Notes: generated from the sequence alone by a model not told the origin. 64,000 nt of DNA from Acinetobacter piscicola (GCF_015218165.1 NZ_CP048659.1:1922001-1986000); one strand, 5' to 3'. Shown: positions 9,177-19,597, numbered from the stretch's first letter. A program made the numbers and translations.

Positions 9177-9536
9177 ATGACACATATCATAGATGGTTTT
9201 AATTTTGATGTACCTCCGACTGAGTCTCAAATTGTTGCACTTGCTCAGTATCACCGCAAACAATTGGACGAAGCAATATTTCACCAAGAAATTCATTTAG
9301 GTAATTTTTGCTTAGCGCAAAGAAAGCGTGTGCATGATTATACACGAAATCTTGAACCTTTGCAAAAATTAGGATTTTATCGGGTTTACGATGGTGAATT
9401 ACATCGTTTAGCAGATGATGATGATCTGCATCCAGCTGATGCAGAAGGTGGTGTCAGTGTATTTACAGTGTTTTTAGCCTTAGGAATTATTGCACTTATT
9501 TTATATTTTGCAGTGATTCGCTCAGTCTTAAACTAA
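9177..9536 (+). CDS. Tail-anchored small membrane protein, unknown
   Basis: 119 aa. It has a soluble N-terminal part with a helical QIVALAQYHRKQLDEAIFHQ segment and an acidic stretch (ADDDDLHPADAE). One C-terminal membrane helix follows (VFTVFLALGIIALILYFAVI). The ATG at 9177 follows AAGGAGAAC. I do not recognise the family. The topology suggests a C-terminal anchor with a cytoplasmic domain. Confidence 0.75.
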   Translation: MTHIIDGFNFDVPPTESQIVALAQYHRKQLDEAIFHQEIHLGNFCLAQRKRVHDYTRNLEPLQKLGFYRVYDGELHRLADDDDLHPADAEGGVSVFTVFLALGIIALILYFAVIRSVLN

Positions 9537-9707
9537 ATTATTTGGGCAAATGGAGTATCGCTTTTGCGGTGTAATATTGAGCCATATGATCATCAGGGTT
9601 ATTTTACACTAGCTTGTTGAATAACCCTTAATTTTGTGTGTATTTTATTGAAACACTGTATTTTTTATTGCCTCAGGATTAAACTACTTCTACATTCGAG
9701 GTAGTAC

Positions 9708-10031
9708 ATGCTCATATCAAAAGATCAAATTTTACATTTTAAATCCCATATAAACTTAGAGTTTTTTTTGAAAATGGCAATTATGGCAGTTGTGGTCTTT
9801 ATTTTAATGATTTCAACTTACGCTTTATTTCGACCAATTAATGTTGAAAAATATCAACAGGTTGCCCAGCTTTCTCTACAAGAAGGTTATCCTCACACAC
9901 AAGCTCTTGCTCAGCATTTACGGCTTCAACCACAAATTGCTACGCATGAATATTTTAGGCTCATGCGTGCATATGCTTATGAATCGCATCGTGTAAAAGA
10001 ATATCCTGCAATGGCCATTGAGGATGAATGA
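9708..10031 (+). CDS. Small membrane-anchored protein, unknown
   Basis: 107 aa with one N-terminal membrane helix (MAIMAVVVFILMISTYALF) followed by a helical soluble domain of about 70 residues (VEKYQQVAQLSLQEGYPHTQALAQHLRLQ...). It probably exposes the C-terminal domain to the periplasm. No known family recognised. A short gap separates it from the converging M16 peptidase gene. Confidence 0.65.
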   Translation: MLISKDQILHFKSHINLEFFLKMAIMAVVVFILMISTYALFRPINVEKYQQVAQLSLQEGYPHTQALAQHLRLQPQIATHEYFRLMRAYAYESHRVKEYPAMAIEDE

Positions 10032-10064
10032 TGTCTTAAATAGACGGTTATGGAAGATAAATGG

Positions 10065-11585
10065 TTATTTACTCACAGGTGCTGTGCTTTTTTCAGATAT
10101 TAACGCTGTATGAATACCTAAATTTGCATTGAGCATGGTCTTTAGCGCCACTGCATCAAGCTGATTGGCAACAATAACAAGCGTTAAACGATCTGCCCGA
10201 ATATGTTTTTGTAATGCAGTTTGGACTTGTTTGGCCGTTATTTGACTCAGTTGTTGTTGATAGTCTGACAGGTAATTGCTTGGTAAATGGTAAAAAGCAA
10301 TCGCTGCCAATTGTGCATTGATATTGGCATTGCTGCTAAAAGTCATTGGAAATGAACGTAGCATTCCTTCTTTGGTTTCTTCTAGTACTTTGCGCTGAAT
10401 CGGTTGTCGTACAAAATCGATGAGTGCTTGATGTGTGACACGAATACTTTCCATTATTTGGTCTTGTTGTGTGCTATAACTCAAACTAAATAATCCACGC
10501 GCTTGAGTAGAAGACAATGTGCTATATGCACCATAAGTATAACCGCGCTTTACACGTAATTCTTTCATCAAAACCGAGTTAAAGCCATTTCCACCAAACA
10601 TTTGATTGGCAACTTCGAGTGCAATACGATCAGGATCTTCACGCCTAATGCCAAGATGCCCCATCATAATATGGGCTTGTGTCGATTGATAGGGAATATA
10701 TTGAATATTAAAATCAGTTTGATCTAGAGGTTCGGGCAGTTCGGCTGCTTTTTCACCCTGTGCTAAATTTTGTGTGATTAGGTTGCCTAATTGGGTCGCT
10801 TGTTCTGTGCTTAGATTGCCTGTGATTGCAATATTCATATTTTGTGCGACTAAAAGTTGTTTACGAAATTGAACCAATAATTCAGGCGTAATTTTTTGAA
10901 TACTGCCATTTGTTCCTACACTCGGTTCTGCGTATGGATGCTTCCCATAGATTGCACGATAGAAACGGATATTCATTAGCCGATTTGGATTTTCTTGGAT
11001 TTGTTTTTGTCCAATTTTTGTATTATTTAAAACTAAATTGAGTCCACTATTATTAAAAGTCGCATGATTGAGAACATGTAACATCATCTCGATTGCGGGG
11101 TTGAGTTTTTGCGGATCAGACAATACACGCATTCGAACTGTAAACATATCACGGTATGCGTTGACACTAAATTTTGCACCTAAACCGTCGAAAATACTGG
11201 CGATTTGTTTTGCAGTATATTGATCTGTACCCTCAGTCATCAGCCGTGCTGCCATATTGGACAGTCCATTCAAGCCTTTGGCAATATTTTCGTCTTGGGC
11301 AGAGCCTGCATTGAAGGTCAGTTGGATGTCTACAATCGGAAGATCTTGCACAGCAACAAAGAGTGTGCGGACCTTATGAGCGTTATTGAGTTGTTGTACA
11401 AAAGGTGCTTCATAGCTTTTTTGCTGACTTAAATTTTTTAAGCTTTGCAAAGAGCTGAGTGATTTTAAAGGGGTGGCATTGGGTAATTCTTCGATGTTTT
11501 GCGAGGCGTCATGATCAAACTCAGCTAAGCTCAGGTTAGAACAAAGTAGTGTGCTTAGTAATACAATAAATTGCGATATTTGCAC
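10065..11585 (-). CDS. M16-family peptidase homologue lacking the zinc motif
   Basis: 506 aa with an N-terminal signal peptide (MQISQFIVLLSTLLCSNLSLA), so periplasmic. The M16 fold is recognisable (LPIVDIQLTFNAGSAQDE; MKELRVKRGYTYGAYSTLS in the second domain). The HxxEH zinc motif is absent: the equivalent position reads LNGLSNMAARLM. The R...Y (RGYTYGAY) substrate-binding motif of the second half is kept. It is the second gene after the catalytic paralogue (17-bp gap), as in two-subunit M16 peptidases where one chain is catalytic and the other binds substrate. Confidence 0.9.
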   Translation of the reverse strand: MQISQFIVLLSTLLCSNLSLAEFDHDASQNIEELPNATPLKSLSSLQSLKNLSQQKSYEAPFVQQLNNAHKVRTLFVAVQDLPIVDIQLTFNAGSAQDENIAKGLNGLSNMAARLMTEGTDQYTAKQIASIFDGLGAKFSVNAYRDMFTVRMRVLSDPQKLNPAIEMMLHVLNHATFNNSGLNLVLNNTKIGQKQIQENPNRLMNIRFYRAIYGKHPYAEPSVGTNGSIQKITPELLVQFRKQLLVAQNMNIAITGNLSTEQATQLGNLITQNLAQGEKAAELPEPLDQTDFNIQYIPYQSTQAHIMMGHLGIRREDPDRIALEVANQMFGGNGFNSVLMKELRVKRGYTYGAYSTLSSTQARGLFSLSYSTQQDQIMESIRVTHQALIDFVRQPIQRKVLEETKEGMLRSFPMTFSSNANINAQLAAIAFYHLPSNYLSDYQQQLSQITAKQVQTALQKHIRADRLTLVIVANQLDAVALKTMLNANLGIHTALISEKSTAPVSK

Positions 11586-11602
11586 TGAAAGCTCCTGATT
11601 CT

Positions 11603-13000
11603 CTATTTTTTGTTATTTGATTCGGGGCTTAAGTACAAGGTACTTAAATTATCGCGAACAAAATAAATATTGGCAATACGTTGTAAATCTTGTGGAGTCA
11701 CTTTTTCATAATGTTGGGCTAACTCATCCATCAGGCGGTAACTCAAGCCATTTACCTCTAAATTGCCAATCATATTTGCTTGCCCAATAATATCATCTTG
11801 GCTATAGATTAAATTAGAGACGAAATTGTTTTTCACACGTGCTAACTCGGTTTGATTGACCAATTCGGTTTTAAATAAATTCATTTCTTTTTCGATAGCA
11901 GCTTGTGCTTCGGTCAGTGAAACATTTTCAGAGGGTAAGGCGGAAATAATAAATAAGCTATCCCCACGATTGTAGGGGTCGTAACTTACACTAATGGCAG
12001 TCAATAATTTTTTATCACGAATCAATCGGTCTTGCAGACGGGCAGAGATTCCGCCATCGAGTAAAGATTGAATAATCGTGAGTGCATAAGCATCTTGTGG
12101 ATTTTTGGCGGTGGCAAGGGAGCGAACATTCCATGCCATAAATAAGTTTGGAACCTGTACAGGGAGTGACAACTCCATATGACGATACCCTAAACGATCA
12201 AATTCAAGCACATCATTGCGGTCAGGTGTTGTTTTTTGACTAATGGCGGAAAAATATTTTTCGACTTGTTTGAGTGCTTGTTCTGCGTTGACATCGCCAA
12301 CAATCACCAAGGTCGCATTGTTAGGCGTATACCACGTTTTGTACCATTTTTTTAAATCATCAAGTTGAATATTCTGTAGATTTTTCATATAGCCAATTAC
12401 AGGTTGGCGGTGGTGACTCGTAGGGTAGGCAATCCATTTAAAACGTTCGTATGCTAAATTACGCGGATTATCATCGGTGCGTTGACGGCGTTCCTCCATA
12501 ACGACTTTGATTTCAGGTTCAAAATCGTGTTGACGTAGGACGAGATTTTGCATGCGATCGGCTTCAAGTTCTAAAGCCAATGGAAAATACTTTTTAGGGT
12601 AAAGCTGATAATAATTGGTATAATTGGTAAATGTTGCAGCATTGATACGCCCACCATAGATGCGGCTGAGACGTGTAAATTCATCATCTGGGACTTTTTG
12701 TGTGCCCTTAAACATCATGTGTTCTAAGACATGTGATATGCCGAGTACATTGCCAGATTCATCACTACTGCCTACTGCATACCAAATCTGTGTCATCACA
12801 ATCGGCGCACGATGGTCTTCTCGAATAATGACTTTTAGACCATTATTTAAAGTTGTTTCCACGGTTGTACGTGCTAATTGACTTTGTGTTTCAGCAAATG
12901 CTGTGGGAATGTGACAAGTCGTCAAGAAAAATCCACTTAAAAGTACGACATGAGATAAAGTTGAAAAAATAGAGTAAGGATTTTTTTTGATTTTCAGCAC
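11603..13000 (-). CDS. M16-family zinc metallopeptidase, catalytic
   Basis: 465 aa with a signal peptide (residues about 1-36, ending IPTAFA). The active-site motif HVLEHMMFKGT (HxxEH) lies near residue 90, with the downstream Glu region EPEIKVVMEERR. The second domain carries a degenerate substrate-binding region. It probably degrades peptides in the periplasm and heterodimerises with the product of the next gene. Transcribed away from ftsY, with a 208-bp divergent intergenic region. Confidence 0.93.
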   Translation of the reverse strand: MLKIKKNPYSIFSTLSHVVLLSGFFLTTCHIPTAFAETQSQLARTTVETTLNNGLKVIIREDHRAPIVMTQIWYAVGSSDESGNVLGISHVLEHMMFKGTQKVPDDEFTRLSRIYGGRINAATFTNYTNYYQLYPKKYFPLALELEADRMQNLVLRQHDFEPEIKVVMEERRQRTDDNPRNLAYERFKWIAYPTSHHRQPVIGYMKNLQNIQLDDLKKWYKTWYTPNNATLVIVGDVNAEQALKQVEKYFSAISQKTTPDRNDVLEFDRLGYRHMELSLPVQVPNLFMAWNVRSLATAKNPQDAYALTIIQSLLDGGISARLQDRLIRDKKLLTAISVSYDPYNRGDSLFIISALPSENVSLTEAQAAIEKEMNLFKTELVNQTELARVKNNFVSNLIYSQDDIIGQANMIGNLEVNGLSYRLMDELAQHYEKVTPQDLQRIANIYFVRDNLSTLYLSPESNNKK

Positions 13001-13208
13001 TACCTACCCCAAACGTGTTAAATACATAAACCATTCTTTAGAAAAATATGTTTTAAATCAATATTGAAATGTTGCATTTTAGTTGATTTGCATCAGCATC
13101 AGCACAAATACCTTAAGCATATATTTAAAAGTGTCTTAAACGCTTATCAATAGGACAATCTGTGCTAAACTCTTTCTTTTTTAACATGATGCTTTTCAAG
13201 GAATCGGC

Positions 13209-14318
13209 ATGCAAGAACAGCACAATAAATTCTTGATTGATGCGGAAATTGGTGATGATGATGTCACATTACCGAGTTTACCCACCGTTGATGTGCCCAT
13301 CGTTGAAAATAAAATTATAGAAACACCGGTTGTACAAGCGTCAGTAGCAGATACGGCTGTGACAGATGAACAACAGTCAGAACAGCAAACGAAAGGTGGT
13401 TTTTTTAGCCGTATGAAGGAGGGTTTAACTAAAACCCGTAAAAACCTTGCAGACGGTATGGTGAATATTCTCATCGGTGGTAAAGAAATTGATGATGAAT
13501 TGCTTGAAGAAGTTGAAGAACAGCTTTTAGTTTCAGATATTGGTGTTGAAGCAACCAAGACGATTATTGCTAATCTGACTGAGCGTACAGAACGTGGTGA
13601 TTTAATTTATTCACATTCATTATATAAGGCTTTACAAGAAGAGTTGGTGGCATTACTTGCACCGCGTGTCAAACCTTTACATATTGACCCGAATAAAAAT
13701 CCATTTGTGATTTTAGTGGTTGGGGTAAATGGGGTAGGTAAAACCACTACTATTGGTAAACTGGCTAAACGTTTGCAGGGTGAAGGTAAGAAAGTGATGT
13801 TGGCTGCGGGTGATACTTTCCGTGCGGCAGCGACAGAGCAATTACAAATTTGGGGTGAGCGTAACAATATCCAAGTGGTTGCACAAGGGCATGGAGCAGA
13901 CAGTGCATCTGTGATTTTCGATGCTTTTGAAAGCGCTCGTGCTAAAGGTGTGGATGTATTGATTGCAGATACAGCAGGACGTTTACATAACAAAAGTAAC
14001 TTGATGACTGAGTTAACCAAAGTGAAACGTGTGATGCAAAAAATTGATGCAACTGCGCCACATGAAGTCATGTTGGTTGTCGATGCGGGTACGGGACAAA
14101 ATGCCATTAATCAAGTGGAAATGTTTGATGAAGCCGTGGGCTTAACAGGCTTAACCATTACCAAACTCGATGGTACTGCCAAAGGTGGTGTGTTGTTTAA
14201 TATCGCAAGCCGTACACATGTACCGATTCGTTTTATTGGTGTCGGTGAAAAAATTGATGACTTACGCCCATTCTCTGCAAAATCATTTGTGGCAGCATTA
14301 TTTGAAACTGAAAAATAA
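13209..14318 (+). CDS. ftsY: Signal recognition particle receptor FtsY
   Basis: 369 aa GTPase that docks SRP-bound ribosomes at the inner membrane. An acidic A domain (residues about 1-60) is followed by the NG domain. P-loop [15 protein letters not shown] lies around residues 171-185, with [10 protein letters not shown], the DTAGR switch motif and [10 protein letters not shown]. The length is shorter than E. coli FtsY because the acidic domain is shorter, as in many Moraxellaceae. A terminator follows. Confidence 0.97.
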   Translation: MQEQHNKFLIDAEIGDDDVTLPSLPTVDVPIVENKIIETPVVQASVADTAVTDEQQSEQQTKGGFFSRMKEGLTKTRKNLADGMVNILIGGKEIDDELLEEVEEQLLVSDIGVEATKTIIANLTERTERGDLIYSHSLYKALQEELVALLAPRVKPLHIDPNKNPFVILVVGVNGVGKTTTIGKLAKRLQGEGKKVMLAAGDTFRAAATEQLQIWGERNNIQVVAQGHGADSASVIFDAFESARAKGVDVLIADTAGRLHNKSNLMTELTKVKRVMQKIDATAPHEVMLVVDAGTGQNAINQVEMFDEAVGLTGLTITKLDGTAKGGVLFNIASRTHVPIRFIGVGEKIDDLRPFSAKSFVAALFETEK

Positions 14319-14349
14319 TGAATCTAGCTACAATGTGGAATAAATAAAC

Positions 14350-14378
14350 AAAAAACTCCGTTATCCACGGAGTTTTTT
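14350..14378 (+). terminator. Terminator after ftsY
   Basis: The stem AAAAAACTCCG/CGGAGTTTTTT with a TTATCCA loop and a T-run begins 31 bp after the ftsY stop. Confidence 0.85.
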
Positions 14379-14507
14379 GTTTTTAAATGATTTTATGCTG
14401 TAAAAATAGGCGTTAGAACCTTGCTTAAATATACAAATACATGCAATTAAAGCTAAAATACCTAAAAAAAATATGGTTTTTTATTCATTTTTTAGGGGGA
14501 ATACAAA

Positions 14508-15191
14508 TTGACAATTTTGTCTAAAATCGGTCAGGTGTTAGCAACGGATTTATCCAAAGATATACTTTTTAAACGAAAGGAAAATCAAAAGGATGAATGC
14601 AATTTTCTAGAAGAACTACGTAAGCGACGTAGTATTTATCATTTAGGTAAAAAGGTCGCTTATCCACAAGATGAGTTAGTGTCTTTAATTAAAGAAACAG
14701 TATATTGCTGTCCTTCAGTGTTGAATTGTCAAAGTACACGTGTGGTTATTTTGCTGCAAAAATCACATGCACAGTTTTGGGCAATGGTCAAAGAAATCCA
14801 AAAAAAATACATGCATGAAAAAGCTTATGAGGGCATGGCATTAAAAATAGACGAAAGCATGGCTGCATATGGGACGATTTTGTATTTTCAAGATCTTGAT
14901 GTCATACAAAAACTACAAAAATTAAGACCACTACAAGCAAATGACTTTGAAGTATGGTCAGAACAAAGTTTAGGTATGGTGCAGTTTGCAGTGTGGGGAT
15001 TATTGGCAAGTTTAAATTTAGGGGCGGCTTTACATCATTATAATGCCAATATAAATGATGAAATTTTGCAATATTATGACTTACCCTCACATTGGCAATT
15101 AAAAGCACAAATGACTTTTGGCTCAATCATGACGCCAGCAGATGCTAAAAGCTATGAAGATGATCAAGTGATTTTTCGAGTATTTTCATAA
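14508..15191 (+). CDS. Nitroreductase-family protein, divergent copy
   Basis: 227 aa, flavin-dependent nitroreductase fold. It starts with TTG, supported by GGGGGAA eight bases upstream. An extra 30 N-terminal residues precede the core LEELRKRRSIYHLGKKV. The flavin-binding region reads CPSVLNCQSTR where the two paralogues have SPSAFNSQTSR and SPSSFNSQSSR. The C-terminal GAALHHYN and KAQMTFG match the other copies. It looks like a relative of the FRM2/HBN1-type nitroreductases. It is the most diverged of three copies in this window. Confidence 0.85.
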   Translation: MTILSKIGQVLATDLSKDILFKRKENQKDECNFLEELRKRRSIYHLGKKVAYPQDELVSLIKETVYCCPSVLNCQSTRVVILLQKSHAQFWAMVKEIQKKYMHEKAYEGMALKIDESMAAYGTILYFQDLDVIQKLQKLRPLQANDFEVWSEQSLGMVQFAVWGLLASLNLGAALHHYNANINDEILQYYDLPSHWQLKAQMTFGSIMTPADAKSYEDDQVIFRVFS

Positions 15192-15502
15192 ATGTATATA
15201 AGCTTTTATAAAAAATTTGAAATTTTATAGGATTAAAGCGTAAAGAAAGGCTATTTTTATTCGATATTCATCATGCGCATGGAAGCTAGGTCATAATAAT
15301 TACACTGATTGATGATTGAATGGATCAGTCTGTGTCTTAGCTAGGATGTTGACATATTTAAAGCATTGATTTTTAGATATTGTTCTATTTATGCAACAGT
15401 ATGTCATATAGATACCACTAACGAAGATTTTTTGAATGTAATACACTTAGCTTATCTTAAGAACACGACCATAGGGTCAAAGAAATATTGAGGATTACGA
15501 TA
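15192..15502. other. Gap between two nitroreductase genes
   Basis: 311 bp with no gene. It holds a potential hairpin at about 15300-15334 (ACACTGAT ... ATCAGTCTGTGT) and a TTGACA at about 15350 with an AT-rich -10-like stretch. The second nitroreductase therefore probably has its own promoter. Confidence 0.4.
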
Positions 15503-16096
15503 ATGTCATTTTTAGATCAAATCAAACAACGCCGTAGTATTTATGCAATTGGCAAAAATGTGACTTTGGATAATTCAAAAATTGAAGATATCATTAAGCA
15601 AGCCATTAAACTTAGCCCATCTGCATTTAACTCACAAACTTCACGTGCAGTGACATTATTTGGTGATTCACACGTAAAATTTTGGACAATTGTGTTAGAA
15701 ACGTTACGTAAAATTGTACCTGCAGAAGCATATGAAGGGACAAGCCAGAAAATTAATAGCTTTATCGCTGGTTATGGCACAGTCTTGTTTTATGAAGATC
15801 AAGATGTGGTAAAAAGCCTGCAAGAACAATTTGCACTGTATGCAGATAATTTTCCAATTTGGTCAGAGCATTCAACAGGAATTGCACAATTTGCAACATG
15901 GACTGCGCTTTCAGAAGCTGGTTTAGGTGCATCATTACAACATTACAACCCAATTGTAGATGAAGAAGTGGCACAAACCTTTAATGTTCCAAGCAACTGG
16001 AAACTTCGTGCTCAATTGGTCTTTGGTTCGGTAGAAGCACCTGCTGGCGAAAAAGCATTTATGGATGATGCTGAACGTTTTAAAACATTTAACTAA
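15503..16096 (+). CDS. Nitroreductase-family protein (FRM2/HBN1-like)
   Basis: 197 aa from the ATG at 15503, preceded by GAGGA. Core motifs are QIKQRRSIYAIGKNV (phosphate-binding arginines), SPSAFNSQTSR (flavin contact), EHSTGIAQFATWTAL and GASLQHYNPIVDEEV. Members of this family use FMN and NAD(P)H to reduce nitro compounds or quinones; the physiological substrate is unknown. It is very similar to the copy at 31854. Confidence 0.9.
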   Translation: MSFLDQIKQRRSIYAIGKNVTLDNSKIEDIIKQAIKLSPSAFNSQTSRAVTLFGDSHVKFWTIVLETLRKIVPAEAYEGTSQKINSFIAGYGTVLFYEDQDVVKSLQEQFALYADNFPIWSEHSTGIAQFATWTALSEAGLGASLQHYNPIVDEEVAQTFNVPSNWKLRAQLVFGSVEAPAGEKAFMDDAERFKTFN

Positions 16097-16113
16097 TCAG
16101 TTTATTAAATACA

Positions 16114-16140
16114 AGGGCGCTTAGGCGCTCTTTTGTTTTT
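16114..16140 (+). terminator. Terminator after the second nitroreductase gene
   Basis: AGGGCGC-TTAG-GCGCTCT (one G-U pair) is followed by TTTTGTTTTT, 17 bp after the stop. Confidence 0.8.
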
Positions 16141-16351
16141 AGCTTGTATAAAGTACCGTAGATATACACATTATTTGATGTAAAAATAACAATATTGAGC
16201 TTTTTTTAATTTTTTGAAGCTTATAAAAAGTGATAAATTTCTTTAAATTACTTGTAAATTTTGGGTTTAAAAACAAATTGTCATAAAAATGTCATGCACA
16301 CATAGCATAGTGCATTCAATTTTAAAGTTTATTGATATTTGAGAAATACCT

Positions 16352-17029
16352 ATGCGATTTAAATTGGCAGCAAGTGTAATGGGTTTAGGTCTTATCATGA
16401 ATGCGTCAGCATTTGCAGCAGTCACCATTACCGTACCTGAAGAAATTGTTGTTTTGGCTGTAAATGATCAAGAAGTCAAAGCAGGTATTTTTAGAACTAA
16501 AAAAAATGAATATAAAGTCAATGCAGGTCAAACCGCAATCAGTGTGCGTTATCAGCAGTATTTTGAACATTTAAATAATGAACATGATATTTTAAAATCG
16601 GGTGTTGTTACGATTACGGCGCCTAATTTACAAGAGGGTCAGAGCTATAAATTAAATTTAGTGAATGCGCCCAAAGATTTTGATGCAGCCAAGAAATATG
16701 CTGAACAACCTACAATTGCTTTGTATGATCAAAATAATCAAATGATTGTGCAGCAAACAGGTGCAAATAATGAAGCGAAACCTTGGTTATCGGGTGGTGT
16801 TTTTGGTCGAGTATTTGATTTAACAACCTCAAAAAAATCTGAAAATCAACCAGCTCCTGTTTATGCCAATACACAGCAGTCTGCCGCTGGGGTCAATACA
16901 ACCGCAACACCCAATACATCAGTTGATTTAAATACAGCCAACGGTGCAGATCAACAAATGATTCAGATCTGGCAAAGAGCATCAAAAGCAGAACGTCAAC
17001 GTTTTATGAGTTGGGTAGCTGAACAATAA
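16352..17029 (+). CDS. DUF2057 (YccT-like) secreted protein
   Basis: 225 aa with a clear signal peptide (residues 1-22, MNASAFA-AVTI). The mature part begins with beta-rich VTITVPEEIVVLAVNDQEV, typical of DUF2057/YccT proteins. It ends with MIQIWQRASKAERQRFMSWVAEQ, the family's C-terminal helix. The family is periplasmic or outer-membrane associated, with no settled function. A low-complexity Thr/Asn/Gln linker (residues about 165-200) separates the two conserved parts. Confidence 0.85.
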   Translation: MRFKLAASVMGLGLIMNASAFAAVTITVPEEIVVLAVNDQEVKAGIFRTKKNEYKVNAGQTAISVRYQQYFEHLNNEHDILKSGVVTITAPNLQEGQSYKLNLVNAPKDFDAAKKYAEQPTIALYDQNNQMIVQQTGANNEAKPWLSGGVFGRVFDLTTSKKSENQPAPVYANTQQSAAGVNTTATPNTSVDLNTANGADQQMIQIWQRASKAERQRFMSWVAEQ

Positions 17030-17053
17030 TAGGTCAACAACCTATACGACATG

Positions 17054-17094
17054 AAAAAAGGAGGGGAAATAGCGATATTTCTCCATCCTTTTTT
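17054..17094. terminator. Bidirectional terminator
   Basis: Long near-perfect hairpin AAAAAAGGA-GGGGAAATA / TATTTCTCC-A-TCCTTTTTT lies between converging genes, with T-runs on both strands. Confidence 0.8.
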
Positions 17095-17132
17095 ATGTGA
17101 TTACTACATTATGTGATGTAAAACCTAAATTC

Positions 17133-18077
17133 TTAGCTCCACCAATAGCGTAAAATATGAAAGAAAATAGGTGCTGAAAAACAGATTGAATCAATGCGGT
17201 CTAACATACCACCATGCCCATGAATCAATTGTCCCCAGTCTTTGACCCCACGATCACGCTTGATTGCAGACATCACCAAACCACCAAAGAAGCCAAAAAT
17301 ACAGACAATCAAACCGATCAAAGCAGCTTGTAAATAAGTGAAAGGTGTAAGCCAATTCATTAAAACACCTAAACCTGTTGCCAGTACAATGCCTCCGACT
17401 AAACCTTCAATGGTTTTAGATGGTGAGAGGATCGGTGCAACTTTGTGTTTTCCAAATAATTTTCCACAAACATATTGTAAAACATCAGAGGCTTGCACCA
17501 CCATGATCAGCCAAATTGCAAGCCAAATTTTCTCCCCATCAAAGCCAGGCAGTTTTAGGTTGAGTAAAGCAGGTACATGGGAAATACAAAACACACTGAC
17601 CATCAAACCCCACTGAATTTTTGCACTTCGTTCTAAAAAATGCGTGGTATCTTCCTGTTTTAAACTGGCAATTGGAATCAGTAAAAAGACATAAAGGGGA
17701 ATGAAAATTGAATACAAGCCGTACCAATCGGTATAAATTAAATAGTATTGATAAGGAATGACAAAATAAAAAGCGATCAGTAAGGGGAGGTAATCACCAC
17801 GCCGCGTGGGTAATAAACTGATAAATTCACGTAATGCAAATAAAGAAATAATGCCAAAAAGAATAATAAAGGCTGTTTTTCCGAGCAGAATAGCAGCTCC
17901 AATGACGATCAGCATGACCCACCATGCATTGATTCGTGCATTTAAATTGTCAATTACAGGAGAGGCTGTAGTTCCTGCACGTTGTTTTAAAATAAAACCC
18001 ACAGTGGATGCGAAAATTAAAATGGCTGCAAAAATACCAAATAATACATAAGTTTGCTCTAAGTTATCTAAGGTCAT
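17133..18077 (-). CDS. CdsA-like phosphatidate cytidylyltransferase
   Basis: 314 aa integral membrane protein with about eight hydrophobic segments. The C-terminal signature SAIKRDRGVKDWGQ ... HGHGGMLDRIDS is that of CTP:phosphatidate cytidylyltransferases, which make CDP-diacylglycerol. It overlaps the upstream acyltransferase by 4 bp (ATGA), so the pair can turn lysophosphatidate into CDP-diacylglycerol. It resembles the E. coli YnbB type more than the housekeeping cdsA next to dxr. A second cdsA elsewhere is expected but not visible. Confidence 0.88.
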   Translation of the reverse strand: MTLDNLEQTYVLFGIFAAILIFASTVGFILKQRAGTTASPVIDNLNARINAWWVMLIVIGAAILLGKTAFIILFGIISLFALREFISLLPTRRGDYLPLLIAFYFVIPYQYYLIYTDWYGLYSIFIPLYVFLLIPIASLKQEDTTHFLERSAKIQWGLMVSVFCISHVPALLNLKLPGFDGEKIWLAIWLIMVVQASDVLQYVCGKLFGKHKVAPILSPSKTIEGLVGGIVLATGLGVLMNWLTPFTYLQAALIGLIVCIFGFFGGLVMSAIKRDRGVKDWGQLIHGHGGMLDRIDSICFSAPIFFHILRYWWS

Positions 18078-18769
18078 TGGTTTTCAACCTCTTTTAATTT
18101 TAGGAGTTCTTGTTGTGCATATGCTAAAAATTCGGCTTTATTCATTTCAATATGCTCATTAAGCGGACAGCCAAAACATACTGTAGATAATAAAGGCAAA
18201 GGCACAAATGCACCTTTGGGCATGACACGTCTTAGATTTGAAATCCATACAGGAACGATTTCAACCTCAGGAAAAGCATGATGTAAATTGTATAGACCAC
18301 TTTTAAATGTCAATAACTCAACATCATCATTGAGGTTACGCGTGCCTTCAGGAAAGAAAATAATAGAATAGCCTTGTTCTAAAGCATCCTTAATGGGCTG
18401 TAATGGGTCTTGATTATTTTCACGATTTCGCTGAATGGTGACGCCGTTGAAAGTATTATGAATGAGAAAACGGCGGATCCCATCTTTTAACCAATAGTCA
18501 GAGGCTGCTACAGGTTTAGTCTTTCTGCGTATGGGGGTAGGTAAGGATGACCACAATAAAATAAAGTCAATATGACTATTATGATTGGCATAATAAATAC
18601 GTTGTTTGGATTCTTCGGGTTGGCAACCTATCCATAAGCTACGAGCACCTGTGAGTAATCGAGCACCACGCCGTGTTAAAAAAGAGATGAAGCGAGCAAG
18701 ATAGTTTGAAGCACTTGGTGTTGTGGGCAAAGATCTTTGATTATTATCCTGCGGTGTAATTTGCGTCAT
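18074..18769 (-). CDS. PlsC-like 1-acylglycerol-3-phosphate acyltransferase
   Basis: 231 aa. The acyltransferase motif I is NHNSHIDFILLW (HxxxxD), motif III FFPEGTRNLND and motif IV IVPVWISNL. One N-terminal hydrophobic region suggests membrane association. It should acylate lysophosphatidic or another lysophospholipid. Its stop overlaps the start of the CdsA-like gene, indicating coupled translation. Confidence 0.88.
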   Translation of the reverse strand: MTQITPQDNNQRSLPTTPSASNYLARFISFLTRRGARLLTGARSLWIGCQPEESKQRIYYANHNSHIDFILLWSSLPTPIRRKTKPVAASDYWLKDGIRRFLIHNTFNGVTIQRNRENNQDPLQPIKDALEQGYSIIFFPEGTRNLNDDVELLTFKSGLYNLHHAFPEVEIVPVWISNLRRVMPKGAFVPLPLLSTVCFGCPLNEHIEMNKAEFLAYAQQELLKLKEVENQ

Positions 18770-19020
18770 AAAAAAACCAAAATTGTTATTGTAAAAAATA
18801 AGTTAAATATGAAATCTATTAAAACAAGAGATCATATGGTGAGTAAAGTTATTTGTCATTTAAATTGATATTCATTTTTTATAAATGTTATGAGCAGATT
18901 GGAAATCATCCATAATAAGAAATAGATGAGCGTTGTTATGAGATAAATAGCCTAAGCAAATTTAACATCTTTATGTAGATGTCATATAATACTTTATTAT
19001 TTTTTATAGAATATTTGATC

Positions 19021-19488
19021 ATGACACCCGCATGTAAAGTTTTAAAATCAAATAAAATCGAATTTTCAATTCATGAATATGAACATGATGTGAATGCGAA
19101 AAGTTTTGGATTAGAAGCGGCAGAAAAATTAGCTTTAAATGTTGAAGAAGTATTCAAAACACTGATGGTAACAGATGATAAAAACTATTTTGTTGCTGTG
19201 TTACCTGTAAGTCACCAACTGAACTTAAAAAAAGTTGCAACTGCGTTTGGTGCGAAAAAACTGCATATGGCAGATCCAAAAGATGCAGAGCGTTTAACAG
19301 GATATTTGGTCGGAGGAATTAGTCCTGTTGGTCAGAAAAAGCGATTAAAAACAGTAATTTGTGAAAGTGCAAAAACATTAAAAAAAATATATGTCAGTGG
19401 GGGGAAAAGAGGGTTAGATATCGGTGTGAATCCCAATGATTTGGCACAGGTTTTGGCTGCTCATTTTGCAGATATTGTGGATGAATAA
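19021..19488 (+). CDS. ybaK: YbaK-type Cys-tRNA(Pro) deacylase
   Basis: 155 aa, YbaK/EbsC editing protein that hydrolyses Cys-tRNA(Pro) made in error by ProRS. I use the ATG at 19021 ([23 protein letters not shown]), which matches the family N-terminus, rather than 18979. Conserved VFKTLMV and the lysine-containing [14 protein letters not shown] region are present, followed by the C-terminal [12 protein letters not shown] segment. Confidence 0.93.
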   Translation: MTPACKVLKSNKIEFSIHEYEHDVNAKSFGLEAAEKLALNVEEVFKTLMVTDDKNYFVAVLPVSHQLNLKKVATAFGAKKLHMADPKDAERLTGYLVGGISPVGQKKRLKTVICESAKTLKKIYVSGGKRGLDIGVNPNDLAQVLAAHFADIVDE

Positions 19489-19576
19489 AACTTTTATTGA
19501 ATATCTTTATTTATATTTAGGACTATTTTTTGATCATATTGATCTGAAATTTTAGTTGAGATTAAGATTAGGCTCA

Positions 19577-19597
19577 AAAGCCGCATGGTGCGGCTTT
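19577..19597. terminator. Bidirectional terminator between ybaK and the MFS gene
   Basis: AAAGCCGCA-TGG-TGCGGCTTT is a perfect stem located between converging genes. Confidence 0.75.
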